DNA of 64,000 bases from the NCBI RefSeq assembly GCF_041146395.1, contig NC_090986.1, positions 44,428,001 to 44,492,000 of the forward strand, written 5' to 3'. Under the pieces are notes generated by a model, which worked only from the letters and a program-made list of their open reading frames with translations, had not been told where the DNA came from and made no database searches. Numbering within the stretch: the stretch's first letter is position 1; every line of letters starts with the position of its first letter. Shown one piece after another: positions 1-13,140 of this stretch. The stretch is from Eulemur rufifrons. Its lineage: Eukaryota > Chordata > Mammalia > Primates > Lemuridae. Made by a program: the position numbers and the translations under genes.

Positions 1-3000
1 GGATGAGACATCTACATGCCACCCTGGCGGATGTTGAAAATAGGGAGGAAAAGTCTTCTTTTCTTACTTGATGAAATGGTTTGATTGTCATGTACTAGAA
101 ATGACCTCAACACATAATTGATCCTGCCTTTTAATTATTGTCAGAAATAGTGGCATAAGATCAAGTATTCAAAACTCAAATCATAAGTTTTGGCAGATGT
201 CCTCCAGCAGTAATTGGCTTATATCCAATACTTCCACGGAACAGGTCAAATTATTCAGTTATCTATGGATACGTTTTGCCAATTAATCTATCTTGAAGGT
301 TCACCAGGAGCTACATTGTTTAAAATGAGATATGTTTCATAGATAACTTTTGTAAGATATTTCATGTCTATGGGAGGGGGTGTAGAGTGGGTATTGATAA
401 CTACCACCTTGGAATTCATCTGGGCTATACGTCTATTTGTTGAAACAGAGGAAGAAATATTTTTTGAGAAAATCTCAACGCTTCTGACAGTCAATTTTTT
501 GGCCCACTTCCAAGCAAAGATGGCATGGCTGGTTTTCAAAAATATATATTTTAAGCTCATCCTCTGTTAGTCAAGTGTCAAGTATATATGTCCACTTTAA
601 AATTGCAACATTGAGTTTTACTTCTTTTTTCAAACAATATTAACCTTGAACTCTCTGGTGTCCAAATATTCTCAACTATTCATTTCAAGAAATAATATTT
701 GTGAAAGATACACAGTCCACAGATTATTCTAAATTTTATTCTGGGGTCAGGCTAGCTGCATATTTATAAAATACAGTTTGGGAATAATTATAATTGCTCT
801 TACTGCATTTTTTTCAGGAAAATGGCACTGCCATCATTAGGGGACATAATAAAAAACATTATAAGAAACAACAATTTTTAGCAGGGCTAACCTTAGGGAG
901 ATTAAGGACATTTTCACTTTTATTGTACATAAAGGAGATCACGTAACATTGCTTACCTTATAGGAATTGTCTTTCCCTTACAGGAACTGTGTTCAAAGTT
1001 CCCTCTTTGTTTTGAGGAAAAGCTCACCACTTGTGGGTAGAATTTTTGGTATACACTGTTGTGTACTAACACTGCTTCCGGTTTTATTTTCTTCTCATTT
1101 ACTTTTTTATTCAAATTCCTCATCTCTTTTTTATCTTATTCTGTGTCATGTGTTGCAGTAATGTGATAATATTTAATTATATAAACTTTAAGTAAAATAT
1201 TTTTATAACTGTATATGAAATAAACAGAAAGAGTTTAAGATTTCAGAAATGGAGCCATTTCCTCTGTGGTCAAATTCTGAAATGTGATCATAGGATTGGG
1301 TTATTGACAAGGAGTGGAGTTGAAGGTCTTTAAAGGATCAAGAAAAACTGAGGTTATGACATTAGGAATCTAGAAATAGCTTAAGATGGTAACAGCCGGT
1401 AGAGTGGAAAGTAGCACAATGAGTTGACTGTCTCTGTTTGAAAACCATCACTGAGTGCCTGGAAGTCCACACAAGAAAAACGAGACGGTTGTACCACACA
1501 GAGTAGTCAATGCCATCGGCAAATTTCGTGTAAAAGATGGTCGAAAAGTGTTTTGTTTAAGATATAGGGGATTTCCAGAGGTAACAATGAAAGGATTAAT
1601 GTAGGCAGTCAGTACAGGTGAGGACGAGCATATCAGAGTGGAAATGGTAGTTAGAAAAATGGTCAGTGCTTGTGGGAAGGGATGGGAATCCTACATTTGG
1701 GGAGACCTTAGATGATAAAGGTAGAAGATCTGGATAGAACTAACTGGTCTCTGGTTCCAAGTGGTATCAATCTAAGTGGTGTCGGAACCTGGTCCCCATA
1801 GCCATCTCCTTGAGTTCTGGCCAGCTGGGAAAATATCAAATTTGGCATATCCACATTTCATTTCCTACTTAGTCTATGCTTGCAGATGTAGTGGCATATC
1901 TGTTATCTTCATCAACTCCTTTAAAACTCTCATTCTCTCCCAGAAATTCACAAATCTAGAGTCAAATTCAAGAAGGAAAATTCAAATTGCGCTGAGTGAA
2001 AAATTTACAAAAGTAAAATATTTATGATATCCCTTGTATGTGCATCTATTTTTTGCCTTTTACTCAGTCAGACCCATCCTACAAATAGCACCCACGAAAG
2101 AAAGCTCTGTGCATCATCCTGGCTTGTTTTCAGCCAAAATTCTGTCCTTTTGCCCTGTTCTTACGCCATTCCTTGCTTCTAACTAACTCCATTCCTGAGT
2201 TTGTCTAACTCCTGACCTTTTAGATTTCATCTTCTACTCCAGACCCTAAATTTATTTCTTAGAGCTGATGACAGATTTAGTGTCCTAGTATGATCTTTTG
2301 TGCTCCCATCTCACATATGATTTTATGCTGATCTTTGTCTATATTCACTTCTGGACACACACACACCAAGTAACTCCAGATCAGATCTGCTACCGGACAC
2401 TCTCCTAGCCACAATGATCAGAGTGAAGCACTTCACCACCCTCCAGGCCTAATAAACAAAGCCCCTTTGTCCCTAATCTAATCCTTCATATTTACCATCA
2501 TATTCCCTCAACATCCTGCTCTTCTCTAAGTGATCTGTTAATCTGATAATGCAATCTATCCAAATGTGTCACTAGTTCATGTGCTAATTTCTCCTAAGGG
2601 TTAAATATATATTTTAATTTGATCTTCTCTGGATTTTGCCATAAAAGTGTTAAAATTTCTATTAAGTGACAGTAGGACAAGTAATTTGGTAGTAAGCAGG
2701 GCCTTTGGGGCTATTAAACCTTTCAGGATGGAGAGCCACCCACTCCACATTCGTAGTGAGTTTTTGTGTCACCTGTTTTTGCCACCTGCCGTGAGTTCTG
2801 AGGTAACACACAGGCAAGAAAGCAGATGGGGATTAGGAATAATAAAATATGAGATACATGACTAGAAATGAACAACATTATTTGATTGGTGCTAAATTCT
2901 TGCAAACGGATTACGCAGGTGAGTGTGAAATTTGGGAACTCTTTAGGGTAATAATAATTAAATTATTAATATGCCTGGAACATTCTGTACATTTAACAAA

Positions 3001-3094
3001 TAAGCTGGTATTAATAACCAAAGGTTACAGTGAAAAAAACTAAGACTGAAAAAGTTTAAATAAACTGTTTAAGTCACATAATCTACTAATAATG
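1..3094. other. Unassigned non-coding DNA
   Basis: AT-rich sequence with no repeat family that I recognise and no credible exon. Open frames reach 90 codons at most, occur on both strands, and have low-complexity composition. A short CA run lies near 2358-2371. The stretch 1380-1560 carries a few CpG dinucleotides but no recognisable motif. Old, heavily decayed repeats may be present below what can be seen by eye. Confidence 0.5.
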
Positions 3095-3325
3095 GCCCTA
3101 ATTAATTCTACATTTGTCATTCTAAGACTTTCCTGTGTTAACTCATTAATTGTCACATTTTTCCATAAGTATTTACTTAGATATCCCCATTCACTCATCA
3201 GTAAATTGAGGAACAGAGAAGTTAAGTATCTTGCCCAGCACACACAGGTAAGAAATAATAGGGCAGGGCTCAAATTTAGGAATTTTCACTCAGAGGTTAC
3301 ATTTTAATCCTTCTACCAGGCTGCC
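3095..3325 (-). repeat. MIR SINE
   Basis: Reads as the reverse complement of the tRNA-derived mammalian-wide MIR SINE. The core is seen in the order ATATCCCCATTCACTCATCA, then GAGGAACAGAGAAGTTAAGT, then CTTGCCCAG followed by a CACACAGGTAAG stretch. The tRNA-like head lies on the right, near 3300-3325. The divergence fits a very old insertion. Confidence 0.75.
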
Positions 3326-4854
3326 CGTATAAGGGACAGTGAGAATGTGATGCCTTCAACTTCCTTCTCCTTTTAGCAAGCAGGAGACGTACATCTGTTT
3401 ATTGTTCTCCTTGGGGGAAAGCCCCACCATGAACTGAGAAGGGAAAGGTGTCTTGTTGGAACTCAGATAAAATGCAGAAAAAAGTGAAAAATGACTACTA
3501 ATAAAACTTAATCCCAGGAAATGCCAGTTGCCTGCTGTAAGTGTGTATAACTCCTCGGTATCGTGGAAAGATAAACACACAGCCTTCACAGGAAGCTATT
3601 TGGTCTGGGTAGCAATGATTTTTGACATTCAGGAAATTTGCAGTGCATACAGAAACATAAAGAGCTTCTCACTGTACTTCTCAGTGGTGATAAAATGTTC
3701 CATAAATAAACATTTCACTTTGTTTCCTCCTTAGTAAAATTATCTTTGCTGCTTTGATAGATTTTCTACTATTTAGGGCAACCTGTCCTAACCTTTGTTG
3801 GAAGAATATGAGAAATACTCCCTATATACAAGATAAGACAAATCTAATAGTTGTGTTTGAAAACATCAAATAGCAGTGGGCTCAAGAAGTGTGATATAAA
3901 GCTATCAATTAATTTTGTTGTAACTGTATGCACCTGTGAACAACTGCTTAATTAAAGAGGCAAACAGAAATCTCTCACAATAATACCTCACATTACTTGC
4001 ACTTATGTGACTGTCAATTAGCTAGAGTGGATAAACACAATTGGAAGCATGCCATGTGGACTTCTGGTAAAAGGAAAAAAAAAGAGAAAAAAGGGTATAA
4101 CTAGGAGATACGTGAATAAAGGAGGACCCACAGACAAATATGGACAATTCTCTACGGAATAAATATCCATTTCAATAAAGGAAATGAAAGTAGATGCTTC
4201 CTACTGAAAGGGCTGAACTCCTTCAATCGCTGGAACAAAGAAAATGAAGCTTTCATACACAAATATACATCAAAAGGAAAAAGTGCCGGAGCATCTGGGC
4301 TGCTTGTGAACATGAGCTTTGTGCTGGTGTTTTATTTCTATATAAAAGAAAGCAAAGCGAATCCCTAGGCCACTTGTCTCCTGAGATAATAATAGTCTAC
4401 CTCAAGGTCTCTCCCCACAATTTCACTCTGTCTATAATTCTTCAGTCTTTCAAAAAAAAAAAAAAAAAAAAAACTTTGGAAAAATGTTGAGGGGAAAAAA
4501 CCTTAAAACTTGTGAGAATAGAATGTCAAGATTCCCTCTGGAAAGAGAGATGGATCATACAAGCTGGAAATTTCCAGTTGTCAGCTCTGGTTCACCAATG
4601 ATTTATTTTGTTAATTGAAGGAAGGGGACTATGGAGTTATGAAATTGAAAATTGAACAGGCAACATCTGAATTGTGATGAAATTATAGCCCACCACTAAA
4701 AGCCTTCTTCAGCCTTTGTCATCAAGGAGGGTAGTGAAATCATCACTGCTTTGATCCAGGTACTCTTGAGAAAAGTTTAAAAATGTCTCCAGAAGGCAGA
4801 CAACACATTTGCTGTATTACTAGAGAACAATCACTACAACCCTCTGAATCCACA
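3326..4854. other. Unassigned non-coding DNA; possible conserved element near 3850-4040
   Basis: No repeat recognised apart from a poly(A) run of about 22 bases at 4450-4472. The part at 3850-4040 has several TAATTA-like cores (near 3908, 3950 and 4016) in otherwise mixed sequence, which is suggestive of a homeodomain-binding cluster but not proof. No exon is apparent. Confidence 0.4.
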
Positions 4855-4960
4855 AAGGGCTGGAAGCTCCTTGAGGGCTGGGATTATATCTTACCCTTGG
4901 TTTTCCTAGGGCCTAATATAGTGCCTGGCATTCAGATAAAATAAACTTAAATGAAAATTA
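4855..4960 (+). repeat. L2 LINE 3' end
   Basis: Matches the 3' terminal part of LINE-2. GGAAGCTCCTTGAGGGCTGG is followed by a stretch equivalent to 'cagtgcctggca' and then an AATAAA-like tail. Only the last 100 or so bases of the element remain, as is usual for L2. Confidence 0.65.
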
Positions 4961-5324
4961 TACTTATTAAAAAATTTCTGTCTCACCCTGACTCTTCTAG
5001 TTCTTGAGACTTTGAGGCAGGGACTAAGTTTGATTTTATGAGTAAAAACATAAAAATTTAACTGGAAAAAAGCCAGACCCTCTTAACATAGTGGGTTGCT
5101 TCTAAGCCTTTGCTTGTCCTGAGACATAAATCTAGAAGTGAAAACATTTGAGGGATTAATTGTCCACAGGTGTGGTCCACGTGTACGTCAAAAAATATTT
5201 ATATGACTATACACTTTTCCTAACTTTAAAGCAAAGGCACATTTCTAAGGCAAATACAAAGACGTCTCTCCAAATAATGCCTAAAATTATTAGCAGTTAT
5301 GTATCTGTGATAATATGCTTCGGA

Positions 5325-5511
5325 TCTGGCCTATCTTGTTTTTGCAAATAAAGTTTTGTTGGAACACAGCATGCTAATTCATTTATATATTGTCTATGGC
5401 TGATTTCACAGTGCAATGGAAGAGTTGATTAGTTGCGACAGAGACTGTATGACCTGCAAAGCCTATAATATTTATTATCAGGCCCTTTACAAAAAAAGCC
5501 TGCTGACCTCT
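5325..5511 (+). mobile_element. Non-autonomous hAT-type DNA transposon
   Basis: Contains the familiar mammalian MITE block with GCAAATAAAGTTTTGTTGGA, then a stretch around 'attgtctatggctg', then GTTGCGACAGAGACTGTATG, and ends with CTGCTGACCTCT. The right end is the complement of a CAGGGGTCGGCAAAC-type terminus, as in hAT elements. I cannot give the exact family name with confidence. No coding capacity. Confidence 0.6.
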
Positions 5512-5544
5512 AATTTAGTTGATGTGAGTATAATTTTTTTTTTA

Positions 5545-5705
5545 ATGCTTACAAAAATCTCAGGCATTGTGGTGTACCTCATTAGCTCATTTACGTGGTT
5601 TATTTCATTAAATTGACAGAACAGATACATGCAGTTGATTTGATTATTATCCCCATTTTCACAGTTGAAGCTTAGAAGAGTTGTGTAACCAGCCTGATGT
5701 TCAGA
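5545..5705 (-). repeat. MIR SINE, diverged
   Basis: The centre reads ATTATTATCCCCATTTTCAC followed by AGTTGAAGCTTAGAAGAG, which is the reverse complement of the MIR core. The flanks are strongly diverged, so the ends are estimates. Confidence 0.5.
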
Positions 5706-5987
5706 GGTCACTCTTGGAAACCCTCCTTGAAGCCATGCTGCTAAGCTGCTCCATGAAGCTTCTGTTTACTCTCCTTTGTATTCCAATAACAATCTGTAAT
5801 TACCTATGAGGGCAATTATCACATCATTGCTGTCGTTGAGTATGTGTCCTGCTACCTGCCAACTAGACAGCCCTGTGTCGTGTTCATTTCAGTCCTGTGC
5901 ATGTATTCTCAGTGATTACAACATTGTAGATATTTGCTAAATTCTTTCTGAATGAATGAGTGAATCTCCTTCTCTGTGTATGCTGGT

Positions 5988-6382
5988 GTATTAGTCAGCT
6001 CCACCTGCCACAAGTAAATATCACAGACTGGGTTACTTAAAGCACAGAAATTCATCAGTTTTGGAGGCTGGGAAGTCCAAGGTAAGGGTTCCGACAAGCT
6101 TTGGTTTCTGTTGAGGGCTCTTTTTCTGGGTTGTAGATATCTACCTTCTCGATGTGTCCTCACATGACTGAGAAAGAGAGAGACAGAGACAGAGAGACAG
6201 AGAGCTGGCGCACAGGTGTCTCTTCTTCTTCTTATAGGCACTAGTTCCATCACATCAGGGTTCTACCCTTGTGACTTCATTTAACCTTACCTCCTTAAAG
6301 GCCCTATCGCCAATACAGTCCCATGGGGCTTTAGGACTTCAACACGTGAATTTGGGGACGGGCACAATTCATTCCACAGCAG
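5988..6382 (-). repeat. MaLR-type solo LTR
   Basis: Reads as the reverse complement of an MLT1/MST-like LTR of the ERVL-MaLR class. It has GTATTAGTCAGCTCC at the left end, then AGACTGGGTTACTTAAAGCA, a 'ctgggaagtccaaggt' segment, a GA-rich run at 6170-6206, 'cctccttaaaggccctat', and 'acacgtgaatttggggac' near the right end. Only an LTR is visible; there is no internal retroviral sequence. An open frame of 114 codons on the minus strand over this LTR is incidental. Confidence 0.7.
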
Positions 6383-6799
6383 CTAGAATGGCAGATGTTA
6401 TAGGTTGGTTGACCCAACCTCCATTTTCAATTTGCTCTATCTTGCTGTCTCTATTCTGAAGCTATGAAAGTTAAAAATTTTCACTTGCAACTAGAGATGG
6501 TCATATGGCTGAGCTCTGCCAATGAGTGGACATCTCTTAGATGTCCCATTTCCCTTCTTCCTTACTTTAGCCTGGAACACAGATATGATGTCTAAAAGAG
6601 GAGCAACCGTCTTTGCATCCACATGCTAATTATGGGAGAGCTTGTAGGGGCCTGGATCCTCAACAGCACTAATTATCTACACACCAAACTATTAATAGAA
6701 CAGCCTATTGCCAGATCTCTTGGTATATAATATAGTACTAGCAGCCAAGGGCAGTTCCTATTGATTTCACCTACCGTAAAGGAAAAGCCTCTTTCTAGT
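6383..6799. other. Unassigned; possible old repeat at about 6470-6600
   Basis: The part around 6480-6560 (a GGTCATATGGCTGAGCTCTG stretch followed by 'ccaatgagtgg') resembles a common mammalian interspersed repeat that I cannot name. The rest is unrecognised. Confidence 0.3.
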
Positions 6800-6935
6800 T
6801 GTTAGAGGTACTGGCACCAGTTCTACCACTAACTAGCTCTATGATACTGAGTAAGCCCTTTATCTCTAAGGTGTAATACTAGATGACTGCTAAAGTTTCT
6901 TCCAGCTCTAAAATTATAGGATTTTATGGTTCATA
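6800..6935 (+). repeat. MIR SINE, partial
   Basis: Partial MIR: TTCTACCACTAACTAGCTCT, then 'gtaagccctttatctctaag', then 'tcttccagctctaaaatt'. The order matches the tRNA-unrelated core and 3' part of the plus-strand MIR. Confidence 0.55.
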
Positions 6936-8404
6936 CAGTGCATACATTGGCAATAAGCCAGGGTATTCCCAAATAATACACCAATTGTGCTCTTAAAGAA
7001 GAGAATTATTGGAAGAGTTTATACAAGATTGATGCTTTTGTGTGTTAGTTTTTTGCATATTTTTAGTTAACATTACCTGTAAAATCTTCTTGACCTGCTA
7101 TTTTCTTTCTGAAAATTATTTTAAATTGGTACTGGTTTATTTTCTCGGAGAGAGAGAAAGAGAGATTTTGCTTGAGCTAGGAAGAACTGACAAAGTGTCA
7201 CAACCTCTCTCCTGTCCTGCTTGTAGATGCTGCTGCTCTCTCATATGTGCCCCTGCGACTCCAATTGACCCTTAAATACACCGTTAAGCACATATTTTAA
7301 ACATGACAAGATAATCAATAAGCCTCATAAATATTGATGTCTCAGAGCGGAAATGCATCTTCGACTTGAGATCAGCTTATGGAGTACAGCACCCACCCAG
7401 TCATTCTTCATAAGTCCTATAGAGAGTCATTGTCACATTATTTTTGCTTTCTTACTCTGTCATTATACATTGTGTCAAGGATGCCTGTCAGGCACTTGTA
7501 CCAACAATGTTTTGAAGCCATGACATCATTTTGACACTAATTTCCATTTTTCCATTATTCCATAAGAAGCCCCTAACATCTCCTGTTTTATGGCAAGCTT
7601 TTTACTGCCTAAGAATTCAGATATCAACTGTGAATATTGTTTCCATGAAAAAAAAAAAAAAAAAAAAAACAGAAAAAGACAGGTTGGTTGTTAATTGATG
7701 TGCTGAGGATTAGAGTAATCTTTGTATATCCTGGTAATATGATATACAGTGATTGGACTGATTTCTCACCCCTTGAAGTCTCTGCCTAATGACACCCGCA
7801 TTTTTCAATTCCTTAATAGCCATAGCCCTATTGAAGGAAATCCTTGGCCTTACCAAGTACTTTCATTTGCAGGAATACCTTCAGTGTGAGCGAGATAAAA
7901 CAGTGGGAGCCAGCGATTTTTCAGAGTACTTTACACTGTCACCCACCCCATCCAAGTCTGTCACACTTAAAGTAAGTGGTTTCACTAAAATCCTTCAGTT
8001 TATTGATGCCTCCTTCATCCTTCAATGCATATTTGAATCTGGCTCTGTTGGAATGGACTGTATATAATACAAAGTGTTCTACACCCTGCAGGGAACTCAA
8101 GGGAGTGTGAGCCTTGCATGTCCTTGGAGACTGGAGATGTTGCAGGCTTGTCCTGGTCTTTGAGGAAGCCTTTTCATAACTAAATGTGCTTACTGTGCCC
8201 AGATAGGTGACAAAATATAACAGCCCATGGTTCAAAAAAAAAAAAAAAAAAAATAGAGGAGTTTGGTAGAAAAGGAAAGATGAACTCTTATGCTAACAGG
8301 ACATCTTATTATATAAGAAGCTGAATAAGCATTGCAGTTCCAAGAAGAGCTGAGTTTGGACATTTAAAATTTTTTGTTACAAAATCTAAAAGTTTAGGGC
8401 TCTT
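6936..8404. other. Unassigned non-coding DNA
   Basis: No recognised repeat apart from short GA-rich (7147-7167) and poly(A) (7649-7669, 8234-8252) runs. The poly(A) runs have no recognisable SINE, L1 or gene copy upstream. Overlapping frames of 92 and 98 codons on opposite strands (7789-8235) lack any recognisable domain. Confidence 0.4.
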
Positions 8405-8675
8405 TTGATGCTTAAAGATAGCATAGTGGCATCAGTTTTATGGACTGTGGAGCTAGATTCACTCAGTTCAAAAACCAGATCTGTCAGTTATAAACTGACC
8501 TCAGGCAAGTTACTTAACCTATCTGTGCCTCAGTATCTCCTTCTGAAAACGGGGATAATAAATAATATTATCTTACCTCATAAGGTTGTGAAGATTATGC
8601 TAATATACCTAAAGTATTTAAAACCATATCTGGCACAGACTAAGAGCTTATTTAATAAATATTAGCTATAATCAA
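8405..8675 (+). repeat. MIR SINE, nearly full length
   Basis: Well-preserved MIR in sense orientation. The tRNA-like head (AGATAGCATAGTGGCATCAG) is followed by a degraded B-box region, GGCAAGTTACTTAACCTATC, 'ctgtgcctcagtatctcc', 'ggggataataaataatatta', and the 3' tail 'taataaatattagctata'. The order of blocks matches the family consensus over about 260 bases. Confidence 0.8.
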
Positions 8676-8809
8676 CCAATGATCATTTTTCTCATCACTG
8701 TTTATGAGCACTTGCTTGTTAGGGATATATTACAGAGCACCAAATCCTCTCAGTGATGTACAAAGCTGGGTGTGGTCAAACTCCATTCATATGGACTGAT
8801 GGTTTTATG

Positions 8810-9512
8810 ATATGTCCGCTTGGCTAGGCTAAACTACAGTCCCCAGAATTGCCTTTCTGGTATGTTTCCAGGTAGGATGAACTCAGAGAGAGATTCTCTC
8901 AGAAGAACTGGAGGACAGAAAGGAGGCATAAACCATTTTGTAGCATCCACAGTTGTTCTATTACACACTAATCTAAGTGCTTCTCTGAGAGGATTTTGCA
9001 GGTGTAATTAAAAACCCCTAATCAGTTGACCTTAAATTCGTCAAAAGGGTGAGCCTCACTTAATCTTATCACTTCCTCCTACCCATGTCTGATTAGAACT
9101 TTTGGCACAGTATTCCATAACTTGTTTTCTAATTTTTGTTTTCCTACGTTTATCCCACCTCTCATGGCTTCCTCATCACCAGTGCCCAATGTTCAAATAA
9201 AGTGAAACCCTTTAAAAGAGGGCTAGAGCTTTCTTGAACCTAGATTCCAAGCTCCAGCTCATGCTCCTGGGATTCCCTTGCTGATGAACTTTCCTCCTTG
9301 ACTACCTACCTGTCTGTGGACTCCAGCCTTCAGTTTGTGAGGTCCTAACCTGCTAATGATCTAACCTGCCTACCTGTCTGCCTACAGACTTTAGGGCTTG
9401 CTTAGACAGTTGAAAATTTGTAAGACAATTCCTTGTAATAAGTCTATCTATCTAATCGATTTCTTGCTAGTTCTGCTTCTCTAGTTGAACACTGACTGAT
9501 ACATAGACCTAA
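8810..9512 (+). repeat. ERVL-type LTR (MLT2-like), diverged
   Basis: The left part has 'tccgcttggctaggctaaac', 'cactaatctaagtgcttct', 'gattttgcaggtgtaatta' and 'aatcagttgacctta', which match the U3 of MLT2-like ERVL LTRs. The right end has 'caattccttgtaataagtct' and 'ctgcttctctagttgaacac', then CTGACTGATACA. The middle (about 9060-9230) does not fit and may be an insertion or strong divergence. Only an LTR is present. Confidence 0.55.
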
Positions 9513-12500
9513 CAAAATTTTTGGTCAGGAATACTACATACTTGAACCACTTTAAAATTCAAACCCAGTCTTTAAGATATCTGAGTAATTATTAGGATAG
9601 ATAACAATTGTGAAATCCTATTAAAAGAATTGTGTAAAAGAGATCATTCAGTTGCCACATTCAGTAAAAATTAAAATACATTAGTATCAATGGTTAATTA
9701 TTTGAACATAGGAGACCTGGAGAGGAAGTCATGGGACGTGTTTAAATTTGTTAATTTAAACAAAATAAAATTTTTATTTAAATTATGTAATACTGCATCA
9801 AAAATTATATTGAGAGCAGAGAAGAACAAAGAGTTGTAAGTTTGAGGAAGACTCAAGTTTGGGTAGAATAGAAATTAAGATGGCAAAAAGGAGAAAAGAT
9901 AGCAGCAATATTTTTAAAACTTATAACCAAAAAGAGGTGAGACAAAAATGACCAAGGGTATATATAATATGGAAAATCCAAATGAGGTAATGAATTCATA
10001 CTACACTGTATTTCTGTGTTAAATGTTGATTGAAAGAAAAAAAAATTAAATAAAGTGCATCCAGACAGGCATCTTTTAATTTCTTTCTATCATTCTCTTT
10101 TCTTTTTTTTTTTAATTTACTTAGCTATTACCAGAATAAAAATTACTCCCTGGAAACAAGTTGAGTACTTCAGAAGTTGAATTAACTCTCTCAGTACAGA
10201 TGAGTAGACTTTAGCATAATACAGCCTTAGGTTTATGCCTACGACCTTAGACACGGAAAGAACTTCAAAGTAAAATTAGCGGGAAAAAAATATGTTAACC
10301 TTTCCCTTCCTGGGTATTCTGTGTGGAATCTGCTTGACAGACATTTCAGGAAGAAGGAGAATGATGCAATCTTTAAGCACAACTTAAGACAAGCTGGACA
10401 ATAGTTCATTGCTGAACATATTGGAAAAGAAAGGAAGAAGGAGATAAATTTTGAGAGAAAATACTAGGCTGGTGTAGTTTGGAAGATAACAATTGAAGAT
10501 AAGAGCCTGATTAAACAGAGAAAAGAGGTATGACAATTATATCTTCTTTTCATTATAAGTTCTAATTATGAAGAAATATCAGAATATTAAGAAAGTTTGG
10601 AAAAAATAATTTCTTATGACTCCAGGATGCCATTTTCTTGCTTTCTATTTGATGGGTTTTTAAAAAATGTATTATGTTAAATTTGGGGCAAGAAGATAAT
10701 ATACATTTCCTTCACTTTATATTCTTTAGTAACTAAAAAAATAGAAGGATGATAGAAAACCTCACCTTTTCCTAAGCTTCTATAACTTTGGCTGGCTGCA
10801 ACCTGGCTCCCTTGAAAATGTAGGTGTCATTAAGGAAGAATTTAGCCCCAAGAATATGAGAATCCCATGTGGAAGATCTTCTGTCAAATTATAGTTATCC
10901 ATAATTGCCAGTCATTAGTGCAACTTTCTTAACATCAAAGCATTTAGCTTTAGATACCAAAACAAAAACACAACTTTAACTCATTCACTGGTGCAAATTT
11001 ACACTCTGATGTGTGTGAGTTTTCCTTAAAGTTCACTTTTTATCCTTTAGAGAAAGTAGCATATTTGTGTTAAAATACAGTGAAATGTAGCATGATGGGT
11101 TAAAGAGAATAGTGAAGGATTAAGAGTTATGAGTTCATTTTCCATGCAATGAAAATTTTTCTTGCCTTTTGCAGTAATACACAAGCAAATTGTCAGTAAA
11201 AGAATCATTACTCAATATCAAAAATTTAAAAACAATCTTAATCACACGGTTACAGGGTCATTCAACAAATTAAATATGCAGAGTGTGGTTCATCTTGTAT
11301 TAGGATTTATGTAGAAGATAAAAAATAATAATGATATTAATAACTAGCTTTTGTATGCTGCTTTATAATATTTTTAAATTTTTGACATAAGAAAAACAAA
11401 AAGTTTGACATTCATTAACTAATTTAATCCTAAAAACACCATATGAACTACGTATAGCTAAGCTTCAAGCTTTTGATGAGAATTTACAAGATGCACAGTA
11501 AATAAGCTAAACTTTCTACAAAGCAACAAACAAATATAACAATAAGTAAGTATGTAGCGCCAACTGGATACAGGAGTAATTACAAAGTAATGACTTTATG
11601 TTAATTACAAATGTATACAATACACACCCACAGAGTTATTTTTCTTCCAGGTGGTCAAGCTGCAAACTCACTATAGTAAATTTTCATATCATATAGCTTG
11701 TGGGTACTCTCTTTGAGAACTATTTTTTGAATTAAATTGTGAAAGAAAATGTTTTCATTATTCTTTAGGTATATTTTTTTGACCAAAATAAATATTACTC
11801 AAGATTCAAAATGACTTTTTGCTGTCTCCCAAAATTCAAATATACTTTCAAATAATGTAAGTTAGGCATTTTCAAAGATGATATGAGTTTTAAAACTAAT
11901 TTGAAAAGATAGATATAAAATATATATTTGTAAAAATTACCACTATTGGAAAAAAAATCATCTTCCATTTAGATGTGTTTGTCCTTTAATATTTGTTTTT
12001 AAAAATATTCATACCCTAATTCATTACAATGCCTCATACCTTAAAATAAAACACAAAATAAAGAAATAATCAAAGAAAAGAGAGCTAACAAAGAAGGTGT
12101 CCTCAAGGTAGGAGGGATTTGAGGATATTTTTACTACAAGATATATGATTTGGCTGATGGGGAGTGTAGCTGAGGAAATTGTTTTGAATAGAGGAGAAGG
12201 TATATAGATCTTTGAATGAAGGAATTGTCCAATATATCCCTTGTGCCTTTCATTTAAGAGCACCATATTCTAGGACTCAATCACAATATCCTGGTCAGGA
12301 TCAAGCCTCTTAAAACCAAATCTTTAGGAACAGAACACAAGAAATTGGAATTGTTCATAGATCAGAATCAGAAACACAATGACAAGGTGTGAAGCAAAGG
12401 TCACAAACTGAGACATGAGGATCTGTGTGTCACTGTTAAGACTGGCTGCCAGGAAGCTCAATTTTGTGGCTCATCTCTCATGAATATAAAGAACCTTACT

Positions 12501-12965
12501 ACTGATGCCACCTTCATTGTCTATACTTTTTTTTGCCTTATTTTTCTTAGTTATTGAAAAATTATTTGATATTGTTATACCTTTACAGCCCACCAAAAAT
12601 TCACCTTGGGACAAGGATGAGTATAAGATAAATTATACTGGTTTTACTGGAAAGATGGTGGGAAACAGCCATGCCATCAATCTGAAATGTATGTAAAAAG
12701 GGAAACACTACATTAAAGCTACTTTGGCTGAAAAAAATGATTCCAAGTTCTTCAAGATGGCATGCATTTGACTGCACCTGTGTGGGTCTCTTTTTTCCTT
12801 TGCCCTCCATGCCAGTTTACTTTTGCTTTGGGTCCACAAGAACTTGACACTAATTAATGGAACTGAATGACAATTAAATTAATAATAGATGGAATTTATA
12901 TTATGTTTGTGGAGGGTGGCATGTAGAGTGACTGAATGAAGAAACTTAAAGATGATAGCAAGAAA
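9513..12965. other. Unassigned AT-rich DNA
   Basis: Very AT-rich sequence with no recognised young repeat. A degraded MIR may lie at 11395-11510. The frames here (up to 80 codons) are lysine, isoleucine or phenylalanine rich and random-looking. A small inverted repeat of GTTTAAAT and ATTTAAAC at 9740-9761 is unremarkable in such AT-rich DNA. Confidence 0.4.
11395..11510 (-). repeat. Possible MIR, strongly diverged
   Basis: 'cattaactaatttaatccta' followed by 'aaaacaccatatgaact' resembles the MIR 3' core in reverse orientation. The match is weak. Confidence 0.35.
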
Positions 12966-12969
12966 GAAA

Positions 12970-13140
12970 ATTTGCTTATTTGGTCATTCAGCAAATATTA
13001 ATTGAGCTCCTAGCATGTGCCGATCACTTTCCTGAATAATGGAGAGACAGAGGAAAATGAGAAAGTCAGGGTCTCTGCCATTCTGAGATCAGCTTCTGGT
13101 TGGGTTGGCACAAGGAAAGTGCTCAATAAATGTTAGAAGA
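12970..13140. repeat. Ancient mammalian-wide repeat (L2/MIR class)
   Basis: GGTCATTCAGCAAATATTAA followed by 'tgagctcctagcatgtgcc', and further on 'gtgctcaataaatgtt', are common motifs of ancient LINE/SINE tails in mammals. I cannot assign a precise family. Confidence 0.4.

Noticed and set aside
4450..4472. Poly(A) run as tail of a processed pseudogene
   Set aside because: No gene-like or SINE-like sequence upstream and no flanking direct repeat was found; the same holds for 7649-7669 and 8234-8252.
9740..9761. GTTTAAAT/ATTTAAAC inverted repeat
   Set aside because: An 8-bp stem in very AT-rich DNA is expected by chance.
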